Positions 37,801-45,207 of a stretch of DNA of 64,000 nucleotides are shown piece after piece. Source of the stretch: Elgaria multicarinata webbii (lineage: Eukaryota > Chordata > Lepidosauria > Squamata > Anguidae); assembly GCF_023053635.1 (NCBI RefSeq), contig NC_086175.1:21368740-21432739 (forward strand), given 5' to 3'. Each line of letters begins with the position of its first letter. Within the stretch, counting starts at the first letter, position 1. Position numbers and translations under genes: made by a program. The notes under the pieces are model-generated. The model worked only from the letters and a program-made list of their open reading frames with translations. It was not told where the DNA came from and searched no databases.

Positions 37801-38713
37801 CACTCAAGCCTGATCATTTGGTGTCAGTGAAAATGAACTTTGCTGCTAGATAAAATATTTGGTTCAAATGTTGATGACTATTGGTGGATTGAATTTGAAT
37901 TATGCTTGACTATTCCTATCCTTGTAGTTTTTCAGTGTATGGTGAGGAAAATACCCAAAGGTACAATGCAATACAAGAGTTATTACACTTATGGAAAGCA
38001 TGTGGTGGTGGTAGTACGTCACTTGTATTAGAAGTAGAAGAGCCCTGCTACTTTCTGTGTACGTCTTAATGAAGAATTACTTTCTGTATATTCCAACAGA
38101 CGGACGGAAGCCTTTCCCAATAAACCATGGCCAATCAAGCGATGACACATTTTTAGAGGTAGGAATTTTAAGTTGTCTTATATCGAGAGCTTTATTACTG
38201 CTTAAAGCAAAATACTGGGTGGTAGAAATTATTTAGCGTAGTAAGTTCTGAAACTGCCATTGTAGAAATATATACAAATTTAGATAAATTCAAATTGCTG
38301 GTGCTATTAAAATTGCTCACACTGTTGTTTACTATTTGGCAGTATATTATTTATGAATACAGTTCAAACACTTCTGATTAAAGCTTCTCACCCACCATGT
38401 CAGATATTTTTTAGGTTTTGTATTTATATCTTGTAAAAATATATAGCCATTAAAGGCAAAGCCTTCTGAAGGCAGTTTACAAAAATAAACAAAAAACAAA
38501 TAACCGCATTAAAACGCCATTTAAACACAAATCACAATTTTAAAAAGCAGTGACAGTTAAAACTATAAGATGAAACCAACAGTTAGTTTTTATAGAAGTG
38601 ATGGTAACCTTCTTGTGTTTTCTTACTAGGATGCAGTAGAAGTATGCAAGAAATTCATGGAACGTGATCCAAACGAATTAAGATTCAATGCAATTGCTCT
38701 TGTAGCAGCTTAG
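7807..38713 (+). CDS. UCHL3: UCHL3, ubiquitin carboxyl-terminal hydrolase L3 (complete, 9 coding exons)
   Basis: Cysteine peptidase of family C12. It cleaves small C-terminal adducts from ubiquitin and NEDD8 in cytosol and nucleus. Coding exons: 7807-7848, 8370-8381, 16662-16790, 18664-18820, 19622-19707, 21551-21598, 35396-35471, 38100-38158 and 38630-38713 (stop TAG 38711-38713). All introns are GT-AG and all phases agree. The joined protein is 230 residues, the length of human UCHL3, and begins [20 protein letters not shown]. Catalytic residues fall at the human numbers: Gln89 (oxyanion), Cys95 (nucleophile, in SNACGTIG), His169 (in DLHFIAL) and Asp184 (in YELDGRKPFP). The C-terminus is FNAIALVAA. 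The flexible crossover loop over the active site is encoded around the exon 6/7 junction. No damage was seen. The start was chosen by homology and its place in a GC-rich zone. Neighbours COMMD6 and LMO7 match human order. Confidence 0.97.
8215..8344 (+). mobile_element. L2-group LINE 3' end abutting UCHL3 exon 2
   Basis: Tail with TTTGTAAACCGCCCAGAGAG, CTATGGGGCGGTATAGAAAT and a degenerate CAAT repeat, ending about 25 bp before the 12 nt exon. Confidence 0.75.
8370..8381 (+). CDS. UCHL3: UCHL3 coding exon 2, a 12 nt microexon
   Basis: Twelve bases encoding V-T-N-Q between CTCCCTTGTTTTCAG and GTGAGT. Both splice sites are strong and the phase is 0 on both sides. The four residues exactly fill the gap between PLEANPD and FLRQLG in the human protein, which is why the exon is called despite its size. 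Confidence 0.93.
8450..8560 (+). mobile_element. L2-type LINE 3' tail
   Basis: CCTATGCGGCAGGGTCTTGC, then TGTACAGCACCATGTACATT, then TATATAAATAAATAAATAATG repeats. It lies about 70 bp downstream of UCHL3 exon 2. Confidence 0.8.
8561..9612. other. UCHL3 intron 2, unremarkable stretch
   Basis: AT-rich intron sequence. I see no gene, named repeat or structured RNA here. Confidence 0.4.
9613..10403 (+). mobile_element. CR1 LINE 3' part, older subfamily
   Basis: Degraded ORF2 C-terminus (AAAGAGCAACTAAAATGATC, GCTTAGCTTGGGGGAAAAAG, CTTCTTCACACAGCGCATAG) followed by the 3' region ending in GGATTAGATGGACCCTTGG. It has several stops and frameshifts and is clearly older than the copy at 1-1644. Confidence 0.85.
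10404..11470. other. UCHL3 intron 2, unremarkable stretch
   Basis: No supported gene or repeat. An open frame of about 100 codons (10867-11196) has no recognisable features. Confidence 0.4.
11475..11535 (-). mobile_element. L2-type LINE 3' tail, short
   Basis: ATT repeats followed by TTATATAGCACCATCTATGT on the minus strand, the tip of the same tail family as at 8450-8560. Confidence 0.6.
11600..12357 (-). mobile_element. L2-group LINE 3' part, split by a SINE
   Basis: Minus-strand LINE text on both sides of the SINE at 11790-11993: TATACCCTGCCTTTCTACC and an A-rich 3' UTR to the left. To the right is the degraded ORF end (GGAGGGAGTTCCACAGCTTG, AGGCAGTCTTTCAGGTAGTC, GTAGCCAATGAAGCTGCTG). 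Confidence 0.75.
11790..11993 (-). mobile_element. tRNA-derived SINE
   Basis: On the minus strand the head reads GGGGCGATAGCTCAGTGTGA (RNA polymerase III A box) and, 40 bp on, CCCAGATTCGATCCCTGG (B box). The body ends in GGCAGCTTCCTAAGTTCC. It is inserted in an L2-group LINE. A second copy lies at 15659-15845. Confidence 0.8.
12358..13010 (+). mobile_element. L2/CR1-group LINE ORF2 C-terminus and 3' UTR, split by a miniature element
   Basis: Translates in pieces to [18 protein letters not shown] and LHWLPVHF, typical of the end of L2/CR1-group reverse transcriptases. Split at 12741-12880. The 3' part includes GTTGTACATGGAGGGGACAC. Confidence 0.75.
12741..12880. mobile_element. hAT-like foldback miniature element (TTAACCACAAAATGG family)
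   Basis: Almost wholly palindromic: CAGACAACACACTAAACCG and ACCACAAAATGGTTAA on the left pair with TTAACCATTTTGTGGT and the TAGCGTGTTGTCTG end on the right. Outer ends resemble CAGTGGCC. Sister copies lie at 22027-22150. Confidence 0.7.
13150..14330 (-). mobile_element. L2-group LINE, degraded, split by a miniature element
   Basis: Minus-strand LINE: 3' UTR near 13180-13260, the AGCATTGCAGTAGTCCAG segment near 13690, and a scrap of the RT region (GTAGAGCTGCATGTCTTCAA; the reverse complement of the YADDTQLYL coding area) near 14060. A hAT-type miniature element occupies about 14103-14245. Confidence 0.65.
14103..14245. mobile_element. hAT-like miniature element (GGCAACTTGTGG family)
   Basis: Palindromic repeat: GGGGATAGGCAACTTGTGGT at the left and a diverged mirror at the right. 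Other copies lie at 27812-27930, 35937-36074 and 39010-39130. Confidence 0.65.
14331..15658. other. UCHL3 intron 2, unremarkable stretch
   Basis: No gene seen. 15030-15085 may be a diverged L2 tail (TATACAGAGCCACCAATATA). Confidence 0.35.
15659..15845 (-). mobile_element. tRNA-derived SINE, second copy
   Basis: Same family as 11790-11993 but more diverged: body GTTAGGAAGCTGCCTTATAA at the left, tRNA-like head with TGGTAGAGTACATGCTTTGC near the right edge. The A box is damaged, so it is unlikely to be transcribed by Pol III. Confidence 0.75.
16662..16790 (+). CDS. UCHL3: UCHL3 coding exon 3
   Basis: 129 nt (43 codons, phase 0) encoding [11 protein letters not shown] through LLLFPVTEK, with [14 protein letters not shown] in the middle. 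Acceptor TTTTTTACCAG, donor AAG|GTAACT. Confidence 0.96.
16901..16944. repeat. (TG)n/(CA)n palindromic microsatellite
   Basis: About nine TG units, GCGCGC, then about ten CA units. It is alternating purine-pyrimidine throughout and self-complementary. It lies 110 bp downstream of UCHL3 exon 3. Confidence 0.9.
16945..18523. other. UCHL3 intron 3, unremarkable
   Basis: AT-rich intron without recognised repeat or gene. Confidence 0.4.
18524..18627. repeat. 52 bp tandem duplication upstream of UCHL3 exon 4
   Basis: TTGGCAAGGACTTTTATG... is repeated with a period of exactly 52 bp (starts 18524 and 18576) and about three differences. It ends 36 bp before exon 4. Confidence 0.85.
18664..18820 (+). 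CDS. UCHL3: UCHL3 coding exon 4 (catalytic Gln and Cys)
   Basis: 157 nt beginning [10 protein letters not shown]. It carries Gln89 (FMKQTIS) and nucleophile Cys95 (SNACGTIG). The donor TTTG|GTAACT leaves one base for a split Glu codon. A 52 bp direct duplication lies just upstream in the intron. Confidence 0.97.
19622..19707 (+). CDS. UCHL3: UCHL3 coding exon 5
   Basis: 86 nt encoding (E)[11 protein letters not shown] through [10 protein letters not shown]. Acceptor TTTCTTCTAG, donor GAA|GTCAGT. Confidence 0.95.
20291..20500. repeat. 98 bp tandem repeat with poly-C tracts
   Basis: TGGGGAAGAAGATGCGAGG starts at 20291 and 20389, and a partial third unit at 20487, period 98 bp. Each unit carries a C run of variable length. 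It lies in UCHL3 intron 5. Confidence 0.85.
20580..20775 (+). mobile_element. LINE 3' end
   Basis: TAAGCCGCTCTGAGAGCCTT, GCGGGATAAAAATACTCC and AAATAAATAAATAAAA repeats, the usual non-LTR 3' tail. A related scrap lies at 48200-48275. Confidence 0.7.
20776..21550. other. UCHL3 intron 5, unremarkable
   Basis: No supported feature other than the exon that follows at 21551. Confidence 0.4.
21551..21598 (+). CDS. UCHL3: UCHL3 coding exon 6
   Basis: 48 nt encoding [16 protein letters not shown], part of the crossover-loop region. Acceptor TTTAAATTTCAG, donor GAG|GTATTG. The intron that follows is the largest of the gene (13.8 kb). Confidence 0.96.
21790..22026. mobile_element. Nested foldback hAT-like miniature elements
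   Basis: Outer arms (CAGTGGCCCAGTTCAGAAGG ... CTTCTGAACAGGGCCATTG) enclose a second palindrome of the same family (about 21861-21956, GTTCAGAAGACACCTTAAAC and its mirror). CAGTG-type ends suggest hAT. A partial relative lies at 48325-48490. Confidence 0.7.
22027..22150. mobile_element. Foldback miniature element (TTAACCACAAAATGG family)
   Basis: Adjoins the previous element. CTTAACCACAAAATGGTTAA pairs with TTAACCATTTTGTGGTTAAG, and it ends TAGCGTGTTGTCTGAACC. Sister of 12741-12880. Confidence 0.7.
22151..24419. other. UCHL3 intron 6, unremarkable stretch
   Basis: No supported genes. Ordinary AT-rich intron sequence. Confidence 0.4.
24425..25145 (+). mobile_element. Non-LTR retrotransposon, C-terminal ORF and 3' end
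   Basis: An open frame 24430-25062 (210 codons) contains [18 protein letters not shown] and a CX1CX9HX4C finger (CTCNS...THLLLEC), the arrangement found after the reverse transcriptase in several LINE clades. It is followed by a 3' UTR ending AAGACACAATAAAGAACTTT. The frame is open over 210 codons but lacks the RT and endonuclease, so it is a 5'-truncated copy in UCHL3 intron 6. I cannot name the clade with certainty. Confidence 0.65.
25400..25935. mobile_element. Long foldback hAT-like element (about 540 bp)
   Basis: Ends TTCAGACAACACATTTCTC and GAGAAACGTGTTGTCTGAA are inverted repeats, with further inner copies (GGTTTTAGAACTCCACAGTGG, GAGTGGAGTTTTCCCA). The ends match those of the TTAACCAC family. 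No transposase frame is visible. Confidence 0.65.
25936..27811. other. UCHL3 intron 6, unremarkable stretch
   Basis: No supported features. Confidence 0.4.
27812..27930. mobile_element. hAT-like miniature element (GGCAACTTGTGG family)
   Basis: Right arm ACATCTGGAGGGCCACAAAT, then TGCCCACCCCTG. The left arm is diverged (CCTACAAATCCCATCATC). Confidence 0.65.
28206..28680 (-). mobile_element. L2-group LINE, reverse-transcriptase fragment
   Basis: Minus-strand frame of 147 codons with [19 protein letters not shown], the polymerase motif [12 protein letters not shown] and [17 protein letters not shown]. Both ends of the ORF are missing. It lies in UCHL3 intron 6. Confidence 0.85.
28681..29940. 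other. UCHL3 intron 6, unremarkable stretch
   Basis: No gene seen. It contains a poly-C run near 28958-28968 and a short (AC)n near 29603-29618. Confidence 0.4.
29941..30045 (+). mobile_element. L2-type LINE 3' tail
   Basis: AGAATGTAAGCCTATGCGGC, then the TACAGCACCATGTACATTGA tail and AAT repeats. Nearly identical to 8450-8560. Confidence 0.8.
30046..33012. other. UCHL3 intron 6, unremarkable stretch
   Basis: No supported gene or repeat. See the rejected items for a coding-like stretch on the minus strand at 31550-32350. Confidence 0.4.
33013..33110 (-). mobile_element. CR1 LINE 3' end, short
   Basis: AGAATCATAGAATAGCACAG and TGGAAGGGGCCTACAAGGCC form the reverse complement of the CR1 3' terminus. 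Confidence 0.85.
33178..33556 (-). mobile_element. L2-group LINE 3' end
   Basis: TTATATACCGCCCCATAGCT, an A-rich 3' UTR, then the end of the ORF (GAGATCATTCCATAATTGG, GGCCACCATTGAAAAGGCCC). Confidence 0.75.
33560..33642. mobile_element. Foldback miniature element (AGACAGAAAAAAGTCC family)
   Basis: GTTCAGACAGAAAAAGTCCT pairs with TAGGACTTTTTTCTGTCTAA around a short centre. Related to 1649-1728 and 51478-51562. Confidence 0.6.
33643..35395. other. UCHL3 intron 6, 3' end
   Basis: Mostly unremarkable. 34868-34950 is a copy of the palindromic ACTCAGAAGTAAATCC repeat (GAATTCAATGGGATGTACTC). Confidence 0.45.
35396..35471 (+). CDS. UCHL3: UCHL3 coding exon 7 (catalytic His)
   Basis: 76 nt encoding [20 protein letters not shown] to YEL. 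The His in DLHF is His169. Donor G|GTAAGA leaves one base of the Asp184 codon. Confidence 0.96.
35937..36074. mobile_element. hAT-like miniature element (GGCAACTTGTGG family)
   Basis: AGGGATGGGGAACATGTGGC ... ACACCTTCTCCATCCCTCC, arms complementary. The flanks TTTACAGC (35929-35936) and TTTATAGC (36075-36082) look like an 8 bp duplication with one mismatch. Confidence 0.7.
36798..36930. mobile_element. Palindromic miniature element
   Basis: AGGCCTTAGCTAGACCTAAG ... GACCTGGTCTAGCCATGGCCT, with inner arms TTATCCCAGG/CCTGGGAT-like. It lies in UCHL3 intron 7. Confidence 0.6.
38100..38158 (+). CDS. UCHL3: UCHL3 coding exon 8 (catalytic Asp)
   Basis: 59 nt completing Asp184 and encoding [19 protein letters not shown]. 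Acceptor ATTCCAACAG, donor GAG|GTAGGA. Confidence 0.96.
38400..38580 (-). mobile_element. Possible LINE 3' UTR fragment
   Basis: GGCAGTTTACAAAAATAAAC followed by an A-rich stretch with AAAACGCCATTTAAACAC resembles the minus-strand LINE tails elsewhere in the window. Diverged. It lies in intron 8, 50 bp before exon 9. Confidence 0.45.
38630..38713 (+). CDS. UCHL3: UCHL3 coding exon 9 with stop codon
   Basis: 84 nt encoding [19 protein letters not shown] to IALVAA and then TAG. Acceptor TTTTCTTACTAG. Confidence 0.97.
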   Translation, partial: DAVEVCKKFMERDPNELRFNAIALVAA

Positions 38714-38731
38714 ATTATTCTTAATAATAAT

Positions 38732-38737
38732 AATAAA
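38732..38737 (+). other. UCHL3 polyadenylation signal candidate
   Basis: AATAAA lies 19 bp after the UCHL3 stop, inside a run of AAT repeats. So short a 3' UTR is possible but unusual, so a more distal site may also be used. Confidence 0.45.
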
Positions 38738-39009
38738 GGCAAAAATTGTGTTTAATGTATTGTAACAAAATAATGCTTTTGCCGTAAATCAATGATGATC
38801 AAATTTTGATACCTCCCAAGTAACAGATTAAACTTCAGATTCTCCTCTATCTTTTGTAGCCTTTCCTTTTCCTAGACTAGAGCATTTTTAATAACTACAT
38901 GAATCCATTCCAGAAGAGTAATTATTAGTAGCACATCACAAAAGGCACTATGGACAGGTTCATACTATTACTTCCTTCTGTAAGCAAGCAGTCCTTCCAT
39001 GCTAGTATA

Positions 39010-39210
39010 TAGACCAGTCTGGTGGCCTTCAGATGTTTTGGACTACAACCCCCAGCATTCTTGACCATTGACCATGCTGCCTGGAGCTGATGGGAGTTGT
39101 AGTCCCAAACATTTGCAATCACCAGCTTGGAGAAAGCTGATATAAACCGCCCAGAGAGCTTTGGCTGTGGGGCGGTATATAAATGTAATTAAATAAAATA
39201 AATAAATATA
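39010..39210. mobile_element. Diverged hAT-like miniature element followed by a LINE tail
   Basis: 39010-39130: GGCCTTCAGATGTTTTGGAC ... GGGAGTTGTAGTCCCAAACA, arms of the GGCAACTTGTGG family. 39140-39206: plus-strand LINE tail TATAAACCGCCCAGAGAGCT with AAATAAATAAATA. Confidence 0.6.
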
Positions 39211-42200
39211 GACAGCTCTGGTGAATTTTATTGTGGTAACTGGGCAATTTTTATGGTTTTAATTTTTGTGAAACGCCCAGAGAGCCTTGAATATGACCAA
39301 AAGCAACAAAGCAGCTGGAAAAATGTTACCACAATAGAGGCCTCAATACTTCTCAGCAGGAGCATGTGCCAGAAGGTAGGTCAGGACTGCTCCTGTTTAC
39401 AAAGTAACTAATCTTCCCTTGTTAATTGTTGCATGGGCTTTCACTTAATAGACACATTAACAATTAAACAACTCATAAACATGACTGTAGCACCCTTGGG
39501 CCAGCTGTCCTTTTTACCATGGCCTCCCAACTGGCAAGTACGATTTTGTGGGACATGTCCTAATTGTTTGACCTTGATGACAGCTGCATGTCTCTGCATG
39601 CACAGAAAAGACTCTAGGAACCAAACAAAAGCAAAAACCCAACACAGTTCATCTTGCAGCATCAGACATTTGGCTCGATCATGGTTCTGCTGTGCATCAC
39701 AAGAGTATTTTCTCACAGCGAATAAGTCCCAGTAACCAGGGAGCACCCTCTACTAAAAGACCAATAAAAGACCCAGAGACTGCAGACCTTGACCCCAATT
39801 CCATGGAACAGCAGACATCCTCACCCCAAAAGCCTCATTCTCTACTGATCCAGCTCTCCAGCACAGACAATACACTTAGCAAGAGATCATAGAGAGGCAG
39901 GCCAGTGCCATATCCCACAAGTTCCTGGCAGGACCAGACCAGGTCATAAGACCTTGGAGGGAAAGGAGGACTTCATTGCTAGCCCTTTGTTGGGAATCCT
40001 CCTGAGATTATCACCCAGGAAGATATGCTACTTAAGGAAGCTGCAGGTTAAAGAGACTAGTCCACCCTACTTCAGACCTGTCAATATCACAGGGCCCCAG
40101 GAACAGAGGCAGCTACATGGAAACTACAAAGAATGGAAATGTCAAGTTAAGGTACCTAACCTGAATTTACATGGCATGTAAGCAGTAAACATGTTCTACA
40201 GTTTCTCATTGTGCTCACTTACAACTTAGCATCTTTCTACACGTATATACACCCTTGGGAACTGTCAGCCCCAATCCACTTCCTGTATTAAGTGCCCCTT
40301 TCATGGACTTTGAAGAGCCTCAAACAACACAAGGAAATTGTTACTTGTCACTAGTTCTATCACAGGTAAGAACTGATGAGTATCTGTCATGCAACAACTG
40401 TATTCCAAATGCAGATATTATTAATAAAATCTAAAGCTAGAATTGTATATTCCCAAGTTTAAAACACTGTGGTTAAAGTCCTGGAGCATACTTGGAATTG
40501 AAATACTACCTTGAGAGAAGATGCCTGAATGGGGGTTGGACTCGATGGCCTTATAGGCCCCTTCGAACTGTAATATTCTGTGGTCATGTGAAACCAGTTA
40601 TTGCTGCATATAGGGACAAATGATGGAAACCAGGGTCCACCAAGTAGCAACAAGTGAAAGTAAGGCCCTTCCTTCCTAAAAAGCAAACAGGATATCTAGC
40701 CCATTTTTCATTATGCCATCTGCCCTACAGCTACTTCTGGCTATTTTGGACATCCATTCCATGGTTGTAGGTTCCTCTAGTAGATATATCAGATGTGCTT
40801 CAAGCCTGCTAAGGCCATTTTGAGGGGCTTTGGGAACAGGATTTTAGTGAGGAATAAGGGAAGAGGAAAGCATTGAGAGCATAGCTAATCAAGGTCTGGA
40901 TAAATAGTTACGATTGTTTAACTTCAGGAATGACGCTTGTTACCATTGTACAGTGCATGGTGCATGACTGTACGTAAAGCTATGAGTGAGAACTTCCAGA
41001 TTCATATTTAGTTGTAAGGGGGCAGCACAAGTCAATCTACTACTTTAAAATGGAATCATCCTGTTCCCCTGTCTTTAGTCATACTTCTTGCTCAAATAAC
41101 GTTTCTTGAGCAGTAAGCAACAGGGGCATGCAATATTGGTCTATTAATTAAAATCATTCATTTGTTTTCATTATTACCTTTAAATAGGAAACTCAGCTGC
41201 ACTTCTGCCTGTAACTTCTTTGTTTTCCATCCAATTGGCATGAATTTTTCAGATATTCTACTAGCCCTACTAAACTTCAAACATTTAGGAAAATGGCTAA
41301 CTGATTCTATATGCAATTCAAGCTACAATCCTATATTTCTGTCTAAACTACAGCTAATTAAGAACAAGGTAATGGGGAAAGGTTGCAAAACACAATAGGG
41401 AATGGATTGAAAATGCTCAAATCAATTAATTGTAAGAGGTGATGGAGTGATAAATATTTTTGCACAAAGAACACATCAGCAGAGGAGACTGCAGCTGCTC
41501 AATCTCTAAGGAAAAAACTCACATGGATAAACTCTAGTCCTTTGTCTCCCTTATTATAAACTTGCACAAGTCTGCTCCCTTGTCATGGGAGTTCACTGTG
41601 TACAAAGATGACCTATTGGAATGGCGGATGCTTTTGCTAAAATGTCTTTTGAGTTGAAGCATTGGACAGCCTTTAATGTCCATCTCCTTTCCCCTGTTCT
41701 CTCCCTCCCCTGCCCCTTAGTGTAACCTCCATCTGACCCATTCTGGTTGCTAGGGGAAAATGAAAGCTAAACTGCTCCAAATGAGTTTCAAATGAGTATA
41801 TATGATATTCAGAACTATTTTGGAATTATGACATTTTTAATAGTAATTAAATTAATGGGTATTTAAATTTTTAACTTGTTACAAAACACATGCACCCTGA
41901 AATAGTGGAGCTGGTTGTTGTTTTAAGTTGTCAGAAGTAGAGCTTGATCACAACATTTTCTACAAGACACCATTTTTCTCTGTAAGCTAATTGCCGGTCA
42001 GGTTTTGCCACACTTCAAAGTAGAGAACCTTGCATGATCAGAGACCCTTTCAACATAACTTAGCTAAACATGAGCTGTAAACGCTAAACATCTATAGGGC
42101 AACCATCTTATGATTTTTGCTATCAAATAAAGCAGGAAATAGGAACATCTAGAATAACATTTCATCCTTCATAAACTATTTCCATGCTTTTGCTTTTAGG

Positions 42201-42925
42201 CTTTGTACTTAAATATGAGTGAAATTCATTCAAATATTTTTTAAACTATTTGATTCTTTTTTTCCTTGTGTGTCAGGTGGAGTGAGATTTGGAGGCTTTA
42301 AAATTATATTGGGTTTAAAAACCCCACCAACCCCCCCCCCAATGGTTTGTATAGCCTTAATATTAATGGGGTTCATCTACTCCTGCCTATAGCAATGTTC
42401 TTATAAGGTTAAATATTTGAAATGCACACAGGGTTGGAGAAACAGGAGATGTAGACTCAAATGTTTCAGTGGTTACTGAGCGAATGTATACATCTTTGAA
42501 TGGGCCAGAGCACCTGGGGTCATCACAAGATGCCGTGAATCTCTCCTCTGACATCTCCCCTTGTTGGACTTTCCAAGGCAACAAAAGCTATGATTGATAT
42601 GAACACAGTAAACAGAATGCTTCCCGTTCCCCCACGCGACTGCCACAAAGGCCTGCATTCTTACATGCAGTAACAAAAGCCGCAATCTCTTGGCTTATGG
42701 TGGTGTTGGAATAAGTAAGCAGTGCCTTGCATCACAAAAGAATGATATATCCTAAGTTCAGTTCTAAATAAGGAAATTGCTTTTATGAATGGATGTAGCA
42801 TTGATATGAAGTTTATAGCAATAAAGTAGTAACTTCTATGCCTAGTTTGCACTAGATTACCGAAAATTTGCATTCTAGAACTTGATAACGTTAAGTGTTC
42901 AAGTATATGTGTGTGTGTGCATACG
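39211..42925. other. Intergenic spacer between UCHL3 and LMO7
   Basis: No gene is supported. 40523-40585 is a scrap of CR1 3' end (GGGTTGGACTCGATGGCC). 39420-40180 is locally less AT-rich and open in both strands over 100 codons, but nothing is recognisable. Confidence 0.4.
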
Positions 42926-43087
42926 TATTTCTTCGATTGTAAGACGCCATCGATTGTAGGACGCACACTAATTTCAGTACCACCAACAGGAAAAAAAACC
43001 CTAAGACACAGCCGCGATTCTAAGACGCACCCCATTTTTAGAGAAGTTTATATGGGGAAAAAAGTGTGTCTTAGAAGCGAAGAAATA
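42926..43087. mobile_element. Mariner-type miniature element
   Basis: Starts TATTTCTTCGATTGTAAGAC and ends GTCTTAGAAGCGAAGAAATA. Inverted ends are bounded by TA on both sides, with internal repeats of the form TTGTAAGACGC/TCTAAGACGC. About 160 bp, noncoding. Confidence 0.6.
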
Positions 43088-43132
43088 GGGTGTGTGTGTG
43101 TATATATATTATATATATATATATATATGCGT
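43088..43132. repeat. (TG)n(TA)n microsatellite
   Basis: TG repeats followed by about 16 TA units, directly next to the mariner-type element. Confidence 0.85.
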
Positions 43133-43154
43133 CAGTGATGCCTAAAACAGTGGC

Positions 43155-43650
43155 TTATAATTTATTTATTTATTATATTTTTATACCGCCCAATAGCCGA
43201 AGCTCTCTGGGCAGTTCACAAAAATTAAAACCATCATAAAACAACTAACAGTCTAAAAACACAAATACAAAATGCAGTATAAAAAGCACAACCAGGATAA
43301 AACCACGCAGCAGAAACTGATATAAGATTAAAATACAGAATTAGAACAGTAAAATTTAAATTTAAGTAAAAATTAAGTGTTAAAATACTGAGAGAATAAA
43401 AAGGTCTTCAGCTGGCAACGAAAGGAGTACCGTGTAGGCGCCAGGCGGACCTCTCTGGGGAGCTCATTCCACAGCCGGGGTGCCACAGCAGAGAAAGCCC
43501 TCCTCCTAGTAGCCACCTGCCTCACTTCCTTTGGCAGGGGCTCACAGAGAAGGGCCCCTGTGGATGATCTTAAGGTCTGGGCAGGTACATATGGGAGGAG
43601 GCGTTCCTTCAAATAACCTGGCCCCAAACCATTATAAACATCCTATATGG
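43155..43650 (-). mobile_element. L2-group LINE 3' end with ORF2 C-terminus
   Basis: The minus-strand frame 43627-43373 reads RRRAFSAVAPRLWNELPREV, typical of the last segment of L2/CR1-group ORF2, then an A-rich 3' UTR ending at ATAATTTATTTATTTATTAT. Confidence 0.85.
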
Positions 43651-43779
43651 ATGAAATTGTGTATGAAACAATGTAACAGAGTTAAAAGAGGATAGCAATA
43701 GGTCCACCTCTTCTCAGAATTTTGTTACCCCTACTCTACCTTGTATATTGTTTATTAAAAAGACTGAGTTAGCCTACCC

Positions 43780-43950
43780 AAATGTTTCGTTTTTTAACGG
43801 TTTTTAATGTTTTATGTGTGTATGTTCTGTGTTTTAGAATTTTAAATTTTGTATACTTGTTTTTATCTTAATTTTAGAATTTCTGTAAACCACCCAGAGA
43901 GCCCTGGCTATGGGGGCGGTATATAAGTGTAATAAATAAATAAATAATTG
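43780..43950 (+). mobile_element. L2-group LINE 3' tail
   Basis: GTAAACCACCCAGAGAGCCC, TGGGGGCGGTATATAAGTGT and AATAAATAAATAAATA. Confidence 0.75.
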
Positions 43951-45138
43951 CAATGTGATAAAAACAAGCGTGTGTATATAATTATGATCCACCAACCACC
44001 CCCATACAAGTTTAGGATTGCAGTCTAAACTAACTAGGGAGTTAAACCTGGACACAGTGGGATTTATGTCTGAATAAATAGGCATAGGGTTGCATTGTTC
44101 AGCTGTGCTATATTACAACGCTAAATAACTATGTAAATGCTAAAGGAGTTATTTTACTTAAGACTGCAACTTTTAATCTCTTAATCGGTTAGATGAATTA
44201 AAATTAAAGAAAATGAACTATAGAAGGGTGCTCTGTGTTGTTGTTTTTAAATGGGGGGGGTTTCTTTTAGCTTGAGAGCTGAATTCAATTTTTGATAAGC
44301 CCTCAGGGGCGGCATTCTAGCATTGGGCAGGGCTGAAGGCAAAGGGATGGGAGCCAAAATACACCAGCCTAAGCCCCATCACATCTAGGTCTAAACGTGC
44401 GGCCCCCGTCCCTTCCTGAAAACAGGAAGTAACGAGGCCCATTCAGTTCAGCAGGAGAGAGCAGCAACCGGACTTTTTCTGGGGTTTTTGCGGTGCAAGG
44501 AAGGCCAGAAGGGGCGCAAGAGAGACAGATGGTGTCATGTGAGCAACCCGTGAGTGCCCAGTAACCAGCGTGCAGTAAAACGCTCGTCGGATGGCGCTTC
44601 CTGTCGTGGCTTAAAACTCTTACTGCCGATCACTGAGCCTTAGGAGAAGCATTTCAGCCTTTCAGAATGGAAGTGAGGGGAATGCACAAAAGTCAGGACA
44701 CTGCTAAATGAATGGCGGCTGGGAGAACCAGGAGTGCTTATAAAATTTGTAAATACCATCTTTAAAAAGGATACCATCTCTCATACGCAAGGAAGAATGA
44801 CTTGCTTCAGAAATTGTTTTTACCCATATGCAAATTCATGCAATTAAATTAAGTTAACAAACCCAGAAGATTGGGGTTTATTTTTCTTTTATTGGGTTTT
44901 GGCTCTACTTTCAAGTGCTCAAATTTGTTTATATATAGCATCTCAGTGGTGCTTAGAACAAGAGAATAAAAGCCTAGTGGTTTGCCTAAGGCTATTTACA
45001 GCCAAATACTCTGAATTGAGTTCAGTGAGACCAATTCCCAAAAATGTGCACATGAGAGGGCAGATCTGAAGCAGGGATTTCTTAGCTCTCAGCACACACT
45101 CTTTAACCTCTCTACTTGGGGAGTTTTATGATCTAGAC
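43951..45138. other. Intergenic, mostly unrecognised
   Basis: No gene. 44390-44640 is locally GC-richer (CGGCCCCCGTCCCTTCC, GGATGGCGCTTCCTGTCGTG) and repeat-like, but I cannot name it. Confidence 0.35.
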
Positions 45139-45147
45139 TTAGAACTA

Positions 45148-45207
<60 letters not shown>

